DNA of 64,000 nt from Massilia sp. PAMC28688 (lineage in GTDB: Bacteria > Pseudomonadota > Gammaproteobacteria > Burkholderiales > Burkholderiaceae_D): the NCBI RefSeq assembly GCF_019443445.1, contig NZ_CP080378.1:5391978-5455977 (forward strand), written 5' to 3'. Every line of letters starts with the position of its first letter. The first letter of the stretch is position 1. The position numbers and the translations under genes are program-made. This document shows positions 18,685-26,637 of the stretch, piece by piece. The notes under the pieces were generated by a model. The model did no database searches and had not been told where the DNA came from. It saw nothing but the letters and a program-made list of their open reading frames with translations.

Positions 18685-18711
18685 ATTGTAACGAGCTTTT
18701 GGGAGTGTCAC
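18685..18711 (-). promoter_or_regulatory. Putative senA promoter inside the 34-bp senA-senB gap
   Basis: Read on the minus strand, GTGACA (18711-18706) and TACAAT (18690-18685) are spaced 15 bp apart. Initiation 6-7 bp after the -10 box would fall at the senA ATG (18678), predicting a leaderless or near-leaderless mRNA. The -35 box overlaps the region just after the senB Shine-Dalgarno sequence. Confidence 0.4.
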
Positions 18712-18712
18712 A

Positions 18713-19708
18713 GTGCCAGCCAAGCACGTTCTGATCGTCAGCCCGGCCTCGGCGCGGGAAAACAATGGCAACTGGCACACGGCCAGCCGCTGGGCCCACT
18801 TTTTGCGCAGCCGCTACCAGGTGGCCATTGCCCCGGACTGCTGCGCCGGCCCCAATGCGCCCGATGTGCTCATCGCCCTGCATGCGCGCCGATCCGCCGG
18901 TGCGGTTGCCGCGTTCGCACGGGCCAGGCCCGGCCGCCCGTGCATCGTGGTGCTGACCGGGACCGACCTGTATCGCGACCTGGCCAGCTCGCCCGAGGCG
19001 CAGGCATCCCTCGAGCACGCCACCCATCTGGTGCTGCTGCAGCCGGACGGCGTGGCGCTGCTGCCCGAACGGGTGCGCGCCAGGGTGCGCGTGATCTACC
19101 AGTCGGCGCCGGCCATGCGTCCGGTCACGCACGGCCAGGCACGCCGCCACTTCGACATCTGCATGATCGGCCACCTGCGCTCGGAAAAGGATCCCTACAC
19201 CTTCATGCGCGCGGCCACGCTGGTGACCGCCCCCCGGGTGCGCCTGCTCCACATTGGCGGCGCGCTGGAGTCGCCCCTCGGCCAGGCCGCCACTGCCACC
19301 GCCGCCACCACCACCGGCTATCAATGGCTGGGCCACCTGCCCCACTCGTTTGCCCGCCAGCGCCTGGCGCGCAGCCATGCCATGGCGATCTGCTCGCTCA
19401 TGGAGGGCGGCGCCAACGTGATTATCGAAGCCGTCACCTGCGGCGTACCCGTGCTGGCGTCCGACATCAGCGGCAACCGCGGCATGCTGGGACATGACTA
19501 TGCGGGCTACTTCCCGGTAGGCGACGCGGCCGCGCTGGCGCGCCTGATCGACCGCAGCGTGGCCGATCCTGCCTGGTATGGCCAGCTGCAGGCGCAGTGC
19601 GTGCGCCGCGCCCCCCTGTTTGCGCCCGAGCGGGAACGCGCCGCCCTGCTTGCCCTGCTGGACGAGGCCACGGCAGCAGGCGACGCGGCGGGCGCACTTG
19701 CGTCATAA
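18713..19708 (+). CDS. senB: Selenosugar synthase SenB (glycosyltransferase fold)
   Basis: A 331-aa GT-B-type protein. In the described pathway SenB uses selenophosphate and a UDP-sugar (UDP-GlcNAc) to make the selenosugar, forming a C-Se bond. The first Rossmann strand is KHVLIVSPASARENNGNWHT. The second domain starts near FDICMIGHLRSEKDPYTFMR and ends with the donor-binding segment SLMEGGANVIIEAVTCGVPV. The GTG at 18713 has GGGAG 7 bp upstream and begins right before the first strand. senC follows 49 bp later on the same strand. Confidence 0.88.
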   Translation: MPAKHVLIVSPASARENNGNWHTASRWAHFLRSRYQVAIAPDCCAGPNAPDVLIALHARRSAGAVAAFARARPGRPCIVVLTGTDLYRDLASSPEAQASLEHATHLVLLQPDGVALLPERVRARVRVIYQSAPAMRPVTHGQARRHFDICMIGHLRSEKDPYTFMRAATLVTAPRVRLLHIGGALESPLGQAATATAATTTGYQWLGHLPHSFARQRLARSHAMAICSLMEGGANVIIEAVTCGVPVLASDISGNRGMLGHDYAGYFPVGDAAALARLIDRSVADPAWYGQLQAQCVRRAPLFAPERERAALLALLDEATAAGDAAGALAS

Positions 19709-19757
19709 TCCCGGCACGCGCTTCATCTGCCGCACCAACCTTGAACGATTCTGAAGA

Positions 19758-20816
19758 ATGGACGACCACATGCCCGACACTCCCATCAAACTGACTTCCT
19801 TTTCGCACGGCGGTGGCTGCGGCTGCAAGATCGCACCCGGCGTGCTGGCGGAAATCCTGAAGAATTCGGCCGGCTTCCCCGTGCCCAAAGAACTGATGGT
19901 GGGCATCGAGACCGCCGACGACGCGGCCGTCTACAAGCTCAATGACGAGCAGGCCCTGATCGCCACCACCGATTTCTTCATGCCGATTGTCGATGATGCC
20001 TATGACTTTGGCCGCATTGCCGCCACCAACGCCATTTCCGACGTCTACGCCATGGGCGGCACGCCCATCATGGCACTGGCCCTGGTGGGCATGCCGGTCA
20101 ACAAGCTGCCTCTGGAAACGATTGGCCAGATCATCCGCGGCGGCGAAGCCATCTGCGCCGAAGCAGGCATTCCGATTGCCGGTGGCCACACCATCGATTC
20201 GGTGGAGCCGATCTACGGCCTGGTGGTGCTGGGCCTCGTGCATCCCTCCAAGGTCAAGCGCAATGCCGGCGCCCGCGCGGGCGACGTGCTGATACTGGGC
20301 AAGCCGCTCGGTGTGGGCGTGCTGTCGGCGGCGCTGAAAAAGAATGTGCTGGGCGAAGATGGCTACGCGGCCATGATTGCCAATACCACCAAGCTGAACA
20401 AGCCAGGCAAGGCGCTGGCCGAGATGGACGGCGTGCATGCACTGACCGACGTCACCGGCTTTGGCCTGGCGGGCCACCTGCTGGAGCTGGCCCGGGGCGC
20501 CAGACTGGGCGCGCACCTGGAGATGGCCGCCATTCCCCTGCTGCCGGGGGTGGAACAGCTGGCGCACGACGGCTACATTACCGGCGCCTCGGGCCGCAAC
20601 TGGGACGCATACGGCAAGGATGTCACGCTGGCCGCCACCGTTACCCCGGCCCAGCAGGCGCTGCTGTCGGACCCGCAAACCTCGGGCGGACTGCTGGTGT
20701 CGTGCGATCCGGCCAGCGTCGATGAAGTACTGGCGTTGTTTGCGCGCGACGGCTTTGGCCAGGCAGCCGTCATCGGCACCATGCAGGCTGGCCAGGCGCG
20801 CGTCACGGTCGCCTGA
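19758..20816 (+). CDS. senC: Selenophosphate synthetase (SelD homologue, SenC)
   Basis: A 352-aa ATP-dependent enzyme forming selenophosphate from selenide. The Gly-rich N-terminus keeps the catalytic pair (C21 and K24 in GGGCGCK, equivalent to E. coli SelD C17 and K20). The AIRS-like domain has ATTDFFMPIVDDAYDFGRIA, NAISDVYAMGGTP and IAGGHTIDSVEPIYGLV. The C-terminal domain has TDVTGFGLAGHL and LSDPQTSGGLLVS. It follows senB directly, so I name it senC. No selA, selB or selU is present in the window, so a shared role in selenocysteine or 2-selenouridine synthesis cannot be excluded. Confidence 0.9.
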   Translation: MDDHMPDTPIKLTSFSHGGGCGCKIAPGVLAEILKNSAGFPVPKELMVGIETADDAAVYKLNDEQALIATTDFFMPIVDDAYDFGRIAATNAISDVYAMGGTPIMALALVGMPVNKLPLETIGQIIRGGEAICAEAGIPIAGGHTIDSVEPIYGLVVLGLVHPSKVKRNAGARAGDVLILGKPLGVGVLSAALKKNVLGEDGYAAMIANTTKLNKPGKALAEMDGVHALTDVTGFGLAGHLLELARGARLGAHLEMAAIPLLPGVEQLAHDGYITGASGRNWDAYGKDVTLAATVTPAQQALLSDPQTSGGLLVSCDPASVDEVLALFARDGFGQAAVIGTMQAGQARVTVA

Positions 20817-20876
20817 GACCGTCACGCCCGGCGCAGGGCCGCCACCGCCAGGCTGCCTGGCGCGAACCGGCGCTGC

Positions 20877-21029
20877 CTAGCGCCGGCGCAAGTCGTTCTG
20901 GCGCTGGCTGCGCACCAGCGCCAGGCGCCGCTGCGCTTCCACCATGCGGGGCAGCACAAAGGCCAACCACGCGCCACCGGCCACCCCGGCCAGGCCCAAC
21001 AACAGGGTTTCCACGAGCTGGATGTCCAA
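20877..21029 (-). CDS. Small single-span membrane protein (TTG start)
   Basis: A 50-aa frame. It has a hydrophobic N-terminal span (LVETLLLGLAGVAGGAWLAF) followed by a basic cytoplasmic-type tail rich in Arg/Gln. The proposed start is TTG at 21029, preceded by GGAGGGAG 6 bp upstream on the minus strand. It converges on senC with a 60-bp gap. The function is unknown; a strong SD plus a clear membrane helix is the only evidence. Confidence 0.5.
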   Translation of the reverse strand: MDIQLVETLLLGLAGVAGGAWLAFVLPRMVEAQRRLALVRSQRQNDLRRR

Positions 21030-21216
21030 GATAGCTCCCTCCAAGTGATCACCATCAATGTCATATCACTGTGCCAGCGCGCCGCCCTCGTAATTTGATT
21101 ATTCTCAATACCGCTTGCGAACACTGTTCAAAATGTTATCGTTATCTGCCCGGGCGCAGGCGTACACTGGTTTGCCCGGACGGTTCGTGAGTCCACTTTT
21201 CTAAAGGAGAATTGCA

Positions 21217-21576
21217 ATGCCATACGTCGATGGGTTCGTGGTACCAATACCGAAGGAAAATATCGAAGCTTACCGCGCCATGAGCGAGCGCTGCGGCGCC
21301 ATCTGGCGCGAGCATGGGGCGCTGGAGTTCAAGGAGTGCATCGCCGACGATGTCAAGCCGGGCAAGGTCACTTCCTTTCCCCAGAGCGTGATTCTGGAAG
21401 ACAATGAAACGGTCGCGTTTTCCTGGATTACCTACAATTCGCGCGAGGAGCGCGACGCCATCAACGACAAGGTCATGAAGGACCCCCGCATGGCCGACAT
21501 GATGAAGCCCGAGAGCATGCCCTTCGACGGCAAGCGCTTGATTTATGGCGGCTTCACCATGCTGGTCGACATGTAA
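21217..21576 (+). CDS. DUF1428 domain-containing protein
   Basis: A 119-aa protein of the DUF1428 family, a dimeric alpha/beta-barrel (ferredoxin-like) fold of unknown function. MPYVDGFVVPIPKENIEAYR begins the protein and MPFDGKRLIYGGFTMLVD ends it; both are family hallmarks. It has an excellent ribosome binding site, AAAGGAG, 8 bp before the ATG. It lies alone between senC and leuA. Confidence 0.92.
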   Translation: MPYVDGFVVPIPKENIEAYRAMSERCGAIWREHGALEFKECIADDVKPGKVTSFPQSVILEDNETVAFSWITYNSREERDAINDKVMKDPRMADMMKPESMPFDGKRLIYGGFTMLVDM

Positions 21577-21579
21577 AGC

Positions 21580-21609
21580 TTGACAGGCAGGCGATGGCGC
21601 CCGTACAGT
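21580..21609 (+). promoter_or_regulatory. Probable promoter of the leuL-leuA transcript
   Basis: A perfect TTGACA at 21580-21585, an 18-bp spacer and TACAGT at 21604-21609. Transcription would start near 21616, giving about 290 nt of leader before leuA that includes the leucine-rich leader peptide. Confidence 0.6.
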
Positions 21610-21752
21610 AAGGCCATGACCCTGCCTTCCCATCCTGTTTTTTTCCTATCGCTAGCCGGCTTGCCGCCTGCAGCGCTACTAGCTGCGCGCGCTTAAGTTT
21701 TCGCCCCGCATGCCGCGGCCTTGCCCGGCACCCAGCTACACCAGGAAAAACC

Positions 21753-21824
21753 ATGATGCACTCTCTTGTCACCACCCCTGTTCTGCACCTGCTGCTAAAG
21801 CTACCGATCGGTTGCCTGGCCTAG
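21753..21824 (+). CDS. leuL: leuA leader peptide (candidate attenuator peptide)
   Basis: A 23-codon ORF starting ATG-ATG with AGGA 6 bp upstream. It encodes [20 protein letters not shown] and then CLA, seven Leu in 23 residues with a Leu-Leu-Leu run (codons CTG CTG CTA). It ends 79 bp before leuA. A leucine-rich micro-ORF before leuA is the classic layout of ribosome-mediated attenuation. The downstream 80 bp contains GC-rich inverted segments but no clear T-run, so the switch may be translational or Rho-dependent rather than an intrinsic terminator. Confidence 0.7.
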   Translation: MMHSLVTTPVLHLLLKLPIGCLA

Positions 21825-21903
21825 CGTTCCCGTGGCCGCCCGGCAGCCTGTCGCCACGCACCCCGCGCTACCGCGCTTCCCCACAGCAAAACAGGAGTTC
21901 ATC

Positions 21904-23577
21904 ATGATGCATCCGCACCCGGCAGCCAAATACCGCCCCTTCCCCGCCATCGACCTGCCTGAGCGCCGCTGGCCGTCCGCCACCATCACCACGCCGCCTG
22001 TGTGGATGAGTACCGACCTGCGCGATGGCAACCAGGCCCTGATCGAGCCGATGACGCTGGAAAAAAAGCTGCGCTTTTTCGACATGCTGGTAAAAATCGG
22101 CTTCAAGGAAATTGAAGTGGGCTTCCCCTCCGCCTCGCAGACGGAATTTGATTTTGTGCGCACCCTCATCGAAGGCAAGCGCATCCCCGACGACGTGACC
22201 ATCATCGTGCTGACGCAATCGCGCGAGGAACTGATCCGGCGCACGGTAGAGGCCGCGGCCGGAGCGACCCGCGCCATCGTCCACCTGTACAACTCGGTGG
22301 CACCCGTCTTCCGGCGCGTGGTGTTCAACATGTCGCGCGACGAGATCACCGGCATCGCCGTGCGCGGCACTGAGCTGGTCAAGGAGCTGGTGGCCCAGCA
22401 CCCGGGCACTGACTGGGGCTTTGAATACAGCCCGGAATCATTCTCGACCACCGAACTGGATTTCGCGCTGGCCATCAGCGATGCCGTCAGCGCCGCCTGG
22501 CAGCCAACTGCCGCGCGCAAGATGATCCTGAACCTGCCGTCCACCGTGGAATCGTCCACGCCCAACGTCTATGCCGACCAGATCGAATGGATGTCGCGCC
22601 ACCTGGCGCGGCGCGACGCGATCGTCCTGTCGGTGCACCCGCATAATGACCGCGGCACGGCCGTGGCGGCGGCCGAACTGGCCATCATGGCCGGTGCCGA
22701 CCGGGTCGAAGGCTGCCTGTTCGGCAATGGCGAACGGACCGGCAATGTGGACCTGGTCACCCTGGCCATGAACCTGTACACCCAGGGCGTGCACCCGGGC
22801 CTGGATTTTTCCGACATCGATGCGGTGCGCCAGCTGGCCGAGTCGTGCAATGAATTGCCGGTGCATCCGCGCCATCCGTACGCGGGTGAACTGGTGTTTA
22901 CCGCCTTTTCCGGTTCGCACCAGGATGCCATCAAGAAGGGCTTTGCGCGCCAGCAGAAAGACGCGCTGTGGGAAGTGCCCTACCTGCCGATCGACCCGGC
23001 CGACCTGGGCCGCAATTACGACGCCGTCATCCGTGTCAACAGCCAGTCCGGCAAGGGCGGCATGGCTTACCTGCTGGAGCAAGGCTACGGCCTGTCCCTG
23101 CCGCGCCGCCTGCAGATTGAAATGTCACGCGCGGTGCAGGCCGTGGCCGATGGCAGCGGGCGCGAAATGGATGCTGCCGCCATCCACGCCATCTTCGCCC
23201 GCAATTACCTGGATCAGGCCACGCCCTGGGCTTACCGCGCCCACAAGATGGTGGAAGACAGCAGTGCCGGCCAGAGCGTGACCATCGATATCACGCTTGA
23301 CCACGCGGGCGCGCCCCTCACCAGAAGTGGCGCCGGCAATGGGCCGATCGACGCCTTTGTCAGCGCCCTGGGCCAGGACATCACGGTCATGGATTACCAC
23401 GAGCATGCCATTGGCGGAGGCGCCGATGCGCGTGCGGTGTGTTACGTGGAAGTGCGGGTCGCGGGCGGGCCGACCGTGTTTGGGGCGGGCATTGACAGCA
23501 ATATCGTCACCGCCTCGTTCAAGGCCGTGCTGTCAGCCCTGAACCGCCATCACGCCGCCAGCATCATGGCAGCCTGA
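21904..23577 (+). CDS. leuA: 2-Isopropylmalate synthase, type II
   Basis: A 557-aa enzyme that condenses acetyl-CoA with 2-oxoisovalerate, the first committed step of leucine synthesis. The catalytic TIM barrel starts [20 protein letters not shown], with metal/substrate residues also in [20 protein letters not shown] and [15 protein letters not shown]. The C-terminal regulatory LeuA dimer domain binds leucine in relatives. The length and start match the long class related to actinobacterial LeuA. GGAG lies 6 bp before the first of two ATGs (21904, 21907). Confidence 0.95.
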   Translation: MMHPHPAAKYRPFPAIDLPERRWPSATITTPPVWMSTDLRDGNQALIEPMTLEKKLRFFDMLVKIGFKEIEVGFPSASQTEFDFVRTLIEGKRIPDDVTIIVLTQSREELIRRTVEAAAGATRAIVHLYNSVAPVFRRVVFNMSRDEITGIAVRGTELVKELVAQHPGTDWGFEYSPESFSTTELDFALAISDAVSAAWQPTAARKMILNLPSTVESSTPNVYADQIEWMSRHLARRDAIVLSVHPHNDRGTAVAAAELAIMAGADRVEGCLFGNGERTGNVDLVTLAMNLYTQGVHPGLDFSDIDAVRQLAESCNELPVHPRHPYAGELVFTAFSGSHQDAIKKGFARQQKDALWEVPYLPIDPADLGRNYDAVIRVNSQSGKGGMAYLLEQGYGLSLPRRLQIEMSRAVQAVADGSGREMDAAAIHAIFARNYLDQATPWAYRAHKMVEDSSAGQSVTIDITLDHAGAPLTRSGAGNGPIDAFVSALGQDITVMDYHEHAIGGGADARAVCYVEVRVAGGPTVFGAGIDSNIVTASFKAVLSALNRHHAASIMAA

Positions 23578-23583
23578 CGCTGC

Positions 23584-24060
23584 TCAATGCAGGCCGGCGC
23601 TGCCGGCGCCGGCCATGCCCGATTCAATCCCTGCGACCAGGCCCGACAGGCGGCGCGGCATGGGCAAATCGACGTAGGCCTGGGCTATTTCAAAGGGGTC
23701 GACCATCAGGTTGCCCTTGGCGAATTTGCTGAACTTGCCGACCACGCAGCGGCCGAACAGGCGCGAGCCGGGCGTTTCGTTGACGAACCAGTAGCCGCCA
23801 TATTGTTGGGCAAAATACTCGCCAATGAAATACATCATGCGCACCAGCAGCCATTTACGGTCTTCATCATCGGCAATGGCCATGTCCTGCAGCGCTTTTT
23901 CCACGTACGGCAGATATTGCCCTGCCTGTTTGAGTACTTCGGATGCCGGGTCGATCCCCAGCACATCAATGAAGTCCACCAGCACCGGCGCCAGCTCGGC
24001 ATAGAAATGGTCGAACTTCTGTTGACGTTCGACAGGCGTTGCGGCTTGTTGGGATAACAT
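23584..24060 (-). CDS. Conserved hypothetical protein
   Basis: A 158-aa soluble, mostly helical protein that I do not recognise. Notable segments are DHFYAELAPVLVDFIDVLGI near the start, and a central aromatic-rich stretch YFIGEYFAQQYGGYWFVNET followed by RLFGRCVVGKFSKF. There is no signal peptide or membrane span. It converges on leuA with 6 bp between the stops. Composition matches genuine genes of this genome. Confidence 0.75.
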   Translation of the reverse strand: MLSQQAATPVERQQKFDHFYAELAPVLVDFIDVLGIDPASEVLKQAGQYLPYVEKALQDMAIADDEDRKWLLVRMMYFIGEYFAQQYGGYWFVNETPGSRLFGRCVVGKFSKFAKGNLMVDPFEIAQAYVDLPMPRRLSGLVAGIESGMAGAGSAGLH

Positions 24061-24245
24061 GTTTGGCGGAAGTGGTAAGTGGGGAAAGAAAATTTAGCTG
24101 CTCCAGCTGCGCCAAGCTTACCCGAAGGTCCCCGCCCGGAGAAGAATACTTGATCCTGCAGGCTGCCAGTGAGGCTTGCAACCAACAAAGTGACATCTAA
24201 AAAACAAGAAACGTGTCGCACCTTACGTCTTTCGATGCACAGTCG

Positions 24246-24270
24246 AAAAAAAAGCTCGCCTAGGCGAGCT
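24246..24270 (-). terminator. Perfect intrinsic terminator (minus strand)
   Basis: The 18-bp palindrome AGCTCGCCTAGGCGAGCT at 24253-24270 is followed, on the minus strand, by a run of eight T (24253-24246). It terminates leftward transcription, yet the nearest protein gene in that direction (yihY) ends 245 bp away. Confidence 0.8.
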
Positions 24271-24471
24271 CTATTCCAATGTATTACCAATGCTTTAATC
24301 GTATCTCAAGCGCCCATGCTATCTGCGTGGTGCGCTGACGTGTAACTCGACCAACGTATCCGGAAGTACAAACCAGGACCGGCTGCCGCCATCTGCGCTC
24401 AACCATTACACATCGTCGGGCGCGGGACAGGATCCTTGGTAGCGGCGCCGTTCCAGAAGAACCACACCACA
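24246..24471 (-). ncRNA. Candidate small RNA of about 225 nt
   Basis: A minus-strand unit lies between the yihY stop and the hypothetical gene at 23584-24060. An extended -10 box, TGCTACACT (TACACT at 24483-24478), would start transcription near 24471. A perfect intrinsic terminator closes it at 24270-24246. The 74-codon frame inside uses many rare codons (ATA, AGA, CGA, CTA) and its ATG lies upstream of the promoter, so the product is more likely RNA. It does not match 6S, 4.5S, tmRNA or RNase P RNA as far as I can tell. Confidence 0.4.
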
Positions 24472-24491
24472 GAACGCAGTGTAGCACAGTT

Positions 24492-24510
24492 ATTTGTGCG
24501 CCGCACAAAT
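24492..24510. promoter_or_regulatory. Perfect 9-bp inverted repeat (operator-like)
   Basis: ATTTGTGCG-C-CGCACAAAT lies just after the yihY stop, over the expected -35 region of the candidate small RNA promoter. There is no T-run, so it is unlikely to be a terminator. The regulator is unknown. Confidence 0.45.
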
Positions 24511-24514
24511 ATTT

Positions 24515-25474
24515 CTATTTGCCGTCCTCAGGCGGCAAGGGAGGCGGCGGTTGCGTGGTCATCGGTTCCGGTTCATCGTGCTGCTCGTTGCGCCCCACCC
24601 GCTCGTATTCGGCAATCACCTGCGCGCCATAGAGCAGCAAGATGGCGCCGATCTCCAGGCTGAACATGACAACGATGGCCGTGGTCATGGACCCGTACAC
24701 CACATTGACTTGCGACAGCGTGGAAAAATACCAGACCAGCACATGGCGCGCGATCTCCCACAACAGCGCGGCAGTCACCCCGCCAATGAGCGCGTGCGAT
24801 ACCGACAGGCGCCCCACCGGCATGACCAGGTAAATGGAACTGAGCACCAGGATTTCGCCGGTCAGCCCCAGCAGGTACAGCAGCACGCCGGAGACTCCGT
24901 CAAGCGACCATGCATAGCCCAGAAACAGCACGCTCTCCTCGCCCATGACCTGCAGCGTGCCGGCCACCAGCGTCACGATCATGATGCCCAGCCCCAGGCC
25001 GACAATGTAGCAGTACGGCAGGATGGCCGAGATGAGGAAGCGCCGGCGCCGGATCGCGACGCGGTGATAGAAAATCACGGACATCGCGTTTTCCAGCGCG
25101 GTAAAGGCGACGGAACTGAAGAACAGCATCACCAGAAACAGTACCCAGGTGACCAGCTCGCGGTCAGCCAGAAAGTTCGACAGCTCGCCCACCACCGCGC
25201 GCGACTGGCTCGGCACCAGCCACTCCAGGTAGCGCGCCAGCGTATCGAGCAGCTCGGCCTGGGGGATGAAGTGTGACAGCGCCACCACCACCAGCATCAG
25301 GAACGGCACGATCGACAGCAGCGCGTAATAGGCCACGGCGCCGGCCAGCAGCAAGCCCTGGTTGGCCTTGAAGCCGCGCAGGGTCTGCCACAGGAAAGCC
25401 AGTGGATGCTTGAGGATGTATTTGTTGGCCCGCCGGTTCAGGACCAGCAGCTCGGGTCCGAAGCGGCTTTTCAT
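24515..25474 (-). CDS. YihY/BrkB family inner-membrane protein
   Basis: A 319-aa polytopic membrane protein of the YihY/BrkB (UPF0761) family. Six hydrophobic spans follow a short N-terminal cytoplasmic region; GAVAYYALLSIVPFLMLVVV and YGSMTTAIVVMFSLEIGAIL are typical. The tail is Pro-rich. The biochemical role is not established. Its ATG overlaps the egtB stop (ATGA), so it is the last gene of egtD-egtB-yihY. A link to ergothioneine, such as export, is possible but unsupported. Confidence 0.85.
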   Translation of the reverse strand: MKSRFGPELLVLNRRANKYILKHPLAFLWQTLRGFKANQGLLLAGAVAYYALLSIVPFLMLVVVALSHFIPQAELLDTLARYLEWLVPSQSRAVVGELSNFLADRELVTWVLFLVMLFFSSVAFTALENAMSVIFYHRVAIRRRRFLISAILPYCYIVGLGLGIMIVTLVAGTLQVMGEESVLFLGYAWSLDGVSGVLLYLLGLTGEILVLSSIYLVMPVGRLSVSHALIGGVTAALLWEIARHVLVWYFSTLSQVNVVYGSMTTAIVVMFSLEIGAILLLYGAQVIAEYERVGRNEQHDEPEPMTTQPPPPLPPEDGK

Positions 25475-26637
25475 CGTGCCAGCCTCACACCGGTAAATTG
25501 CCAGCGCGTGGCGGCAGGGAAGAAATTGCGGTAGCTGCGCCGTGCATGGCCCTCGGGCGTGGCCAGCGAGGCGCCGCGCAGCACGTACTGATTGAGCATG
25601 AACTTTCCATTGTATTCACCCAAAGCGCCCGGCGCGCTGGCGTAGCCAGGATACGGGGCATAACTGCTGCTGGTCCACTGCCAGCACGGTCCGGACAGGT
25701 CGTCGAGGCCGGGCGAAGCGGCGCCGGCTTCCCATTCGCCTTCGGTCGGCAGGCGCGCGCCCATCCACGCCGCGCAGGCTGCCGCCTCGTACAGCGACAG
25801 GTGGCAGGCCGGCTGCGCCAGATCGAGGGATTGCTCGCCGCGCAGGGAAAACTTGCGCCAGCCATCGTTGTCGTCATACCGCCAGTACAGCGGATGGGAA
25901 AGCCGCTCGCGGCACACCACATCCCAGCCCTCGGCCAGCCACAGGGCCGGATTGCGGTAGCCGCCATCGTCCATGAAGGCGAGGAAGTCGCCATTGGACA
26001 CCAGGCGCGTGGCCAGCTGGTAGGGCGCCAGGTACTGGCGGTGGCGCGGCAACTCATTGTCAAAGCAAAAGCCATCGCCTTCGTGACCAATCTCGACCAG
26101 GCCGCCGTCAAAGCTGCACCACTCCATGGCACCGGGACGCGCTGCCGCCTGCGGCGCCGCGCTGTCATATGCGGGCAGCAGGGGATTGGCCGACAGCAGG
26201 TGCAGCACGTCGGTGAGCATCAGTTCCTGGTGCTGCTGCTCGTGCTGCAGTCCCAGCGAGGCCAGTTGCACCAGGGCCGCGTCGCTGTCGCCCTGCACGT
26301 TCAGCAAGGTCAGCATGCGCTGATCAACATCGGCGCGGTAGGCGCGCACCTCGGCCATGGAAGGCCGCGTCAGCAAGCCCCGCGCTGCGCGCGGATGGCG
26401 CTCGCCCACGCCGTTGTAGTAGGAATTGAACAGCATGCGAAACGCCGGATGAAACGGGCGGAACCCCGCCTCATGGCGCTCGAGCACAAACGTTTCGAAG
26501 AACCAGGTGGTGTGGGCCAGGTGCCACTTGACGGGACTGGCGTCAGCCATGGACTGCGCCGCGCAATCTTCGTCGGACAGGGGCGCTGCCAGCGCCAGGG
26601 AGCGCGCCCTCACCTGCCGGTAGTGTGCCTCGATCAT
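25471..26637 (-). CDS. egtB: Ergothioneine biosynthesis protein EgtB
   Basis: A 388-aa non-heme iron sulfoxide synthase. It joins hercynine to cysteine or gamma-glutamylcysteine with O2. The iron site is H42 in WHLAHTTWFFETF and H132/H136 in LQHEQQHQELMLTD. The C-terminal FGE-like fold includes ARLPTEGEWEAGA, CWQWTSSSYAPYPGY and YVLRGASLATPEGHARRSYR. The ATG at 26637 overlaps the egtD stop (ATGA). The open frame extends upstream only as antisense-like sequence over egtD. With SenA this gives two EgtB-fold enzymes about 7 kb apart competing for hercynine. Confidence 0.92.
   Translation of the reverse strand: MIEAHYRQVRARSLALAAPLSDEDCAAQSMADASPVKWHLAHTTWFFETFVLERHEAGFRPFHPAFRMLFNSYYNGVGERHPRAARGLLTRPSMAEVRAYRADVDQRMLTLLNVQGDSDAALVQLASLGLQHEQQHQELMLTDVLHLLSANPLLPAYDSAAPQAAARPGAMEWCSFDGGLVEIGHEGDGFCFDNELPRHRQYLAPYQLATRLVSNGDFLAFMDDGGYRNPALWLAEGWDVVCRERLSHPLYWRYDDNDGWRKFSLRGEQSLDLAQPACHLSLYEAAACAAWMGARLPTEGEWEAGAASPGLDDLSGPCWQWTSSSYAPYPGYASAPGALGEYNGKFMLNQYVLRGASLATPEGHARRSYRNFFPAATRWQFTGVRLAR

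Noticed and set aside
17593..19497. A 634-codon plus-strand frame across senA and senB
   Set aside because: Antisense to senA and out of frame with senB; the real genes have clear domains.
21092..21120. AT-rich segment resembling a Fur box upstream of the DUF1428 gene
   Set aside because: The match is weak and not dyad-symmetric, and the gene has no link to iron.
24284..24508. A 74-codon minus-strand frame between yihY and the hypothetical gene
   Set aside because: Rare codons, no SD, and its ATG lies upstream of the best promoter; the region reads better as a small RNA.
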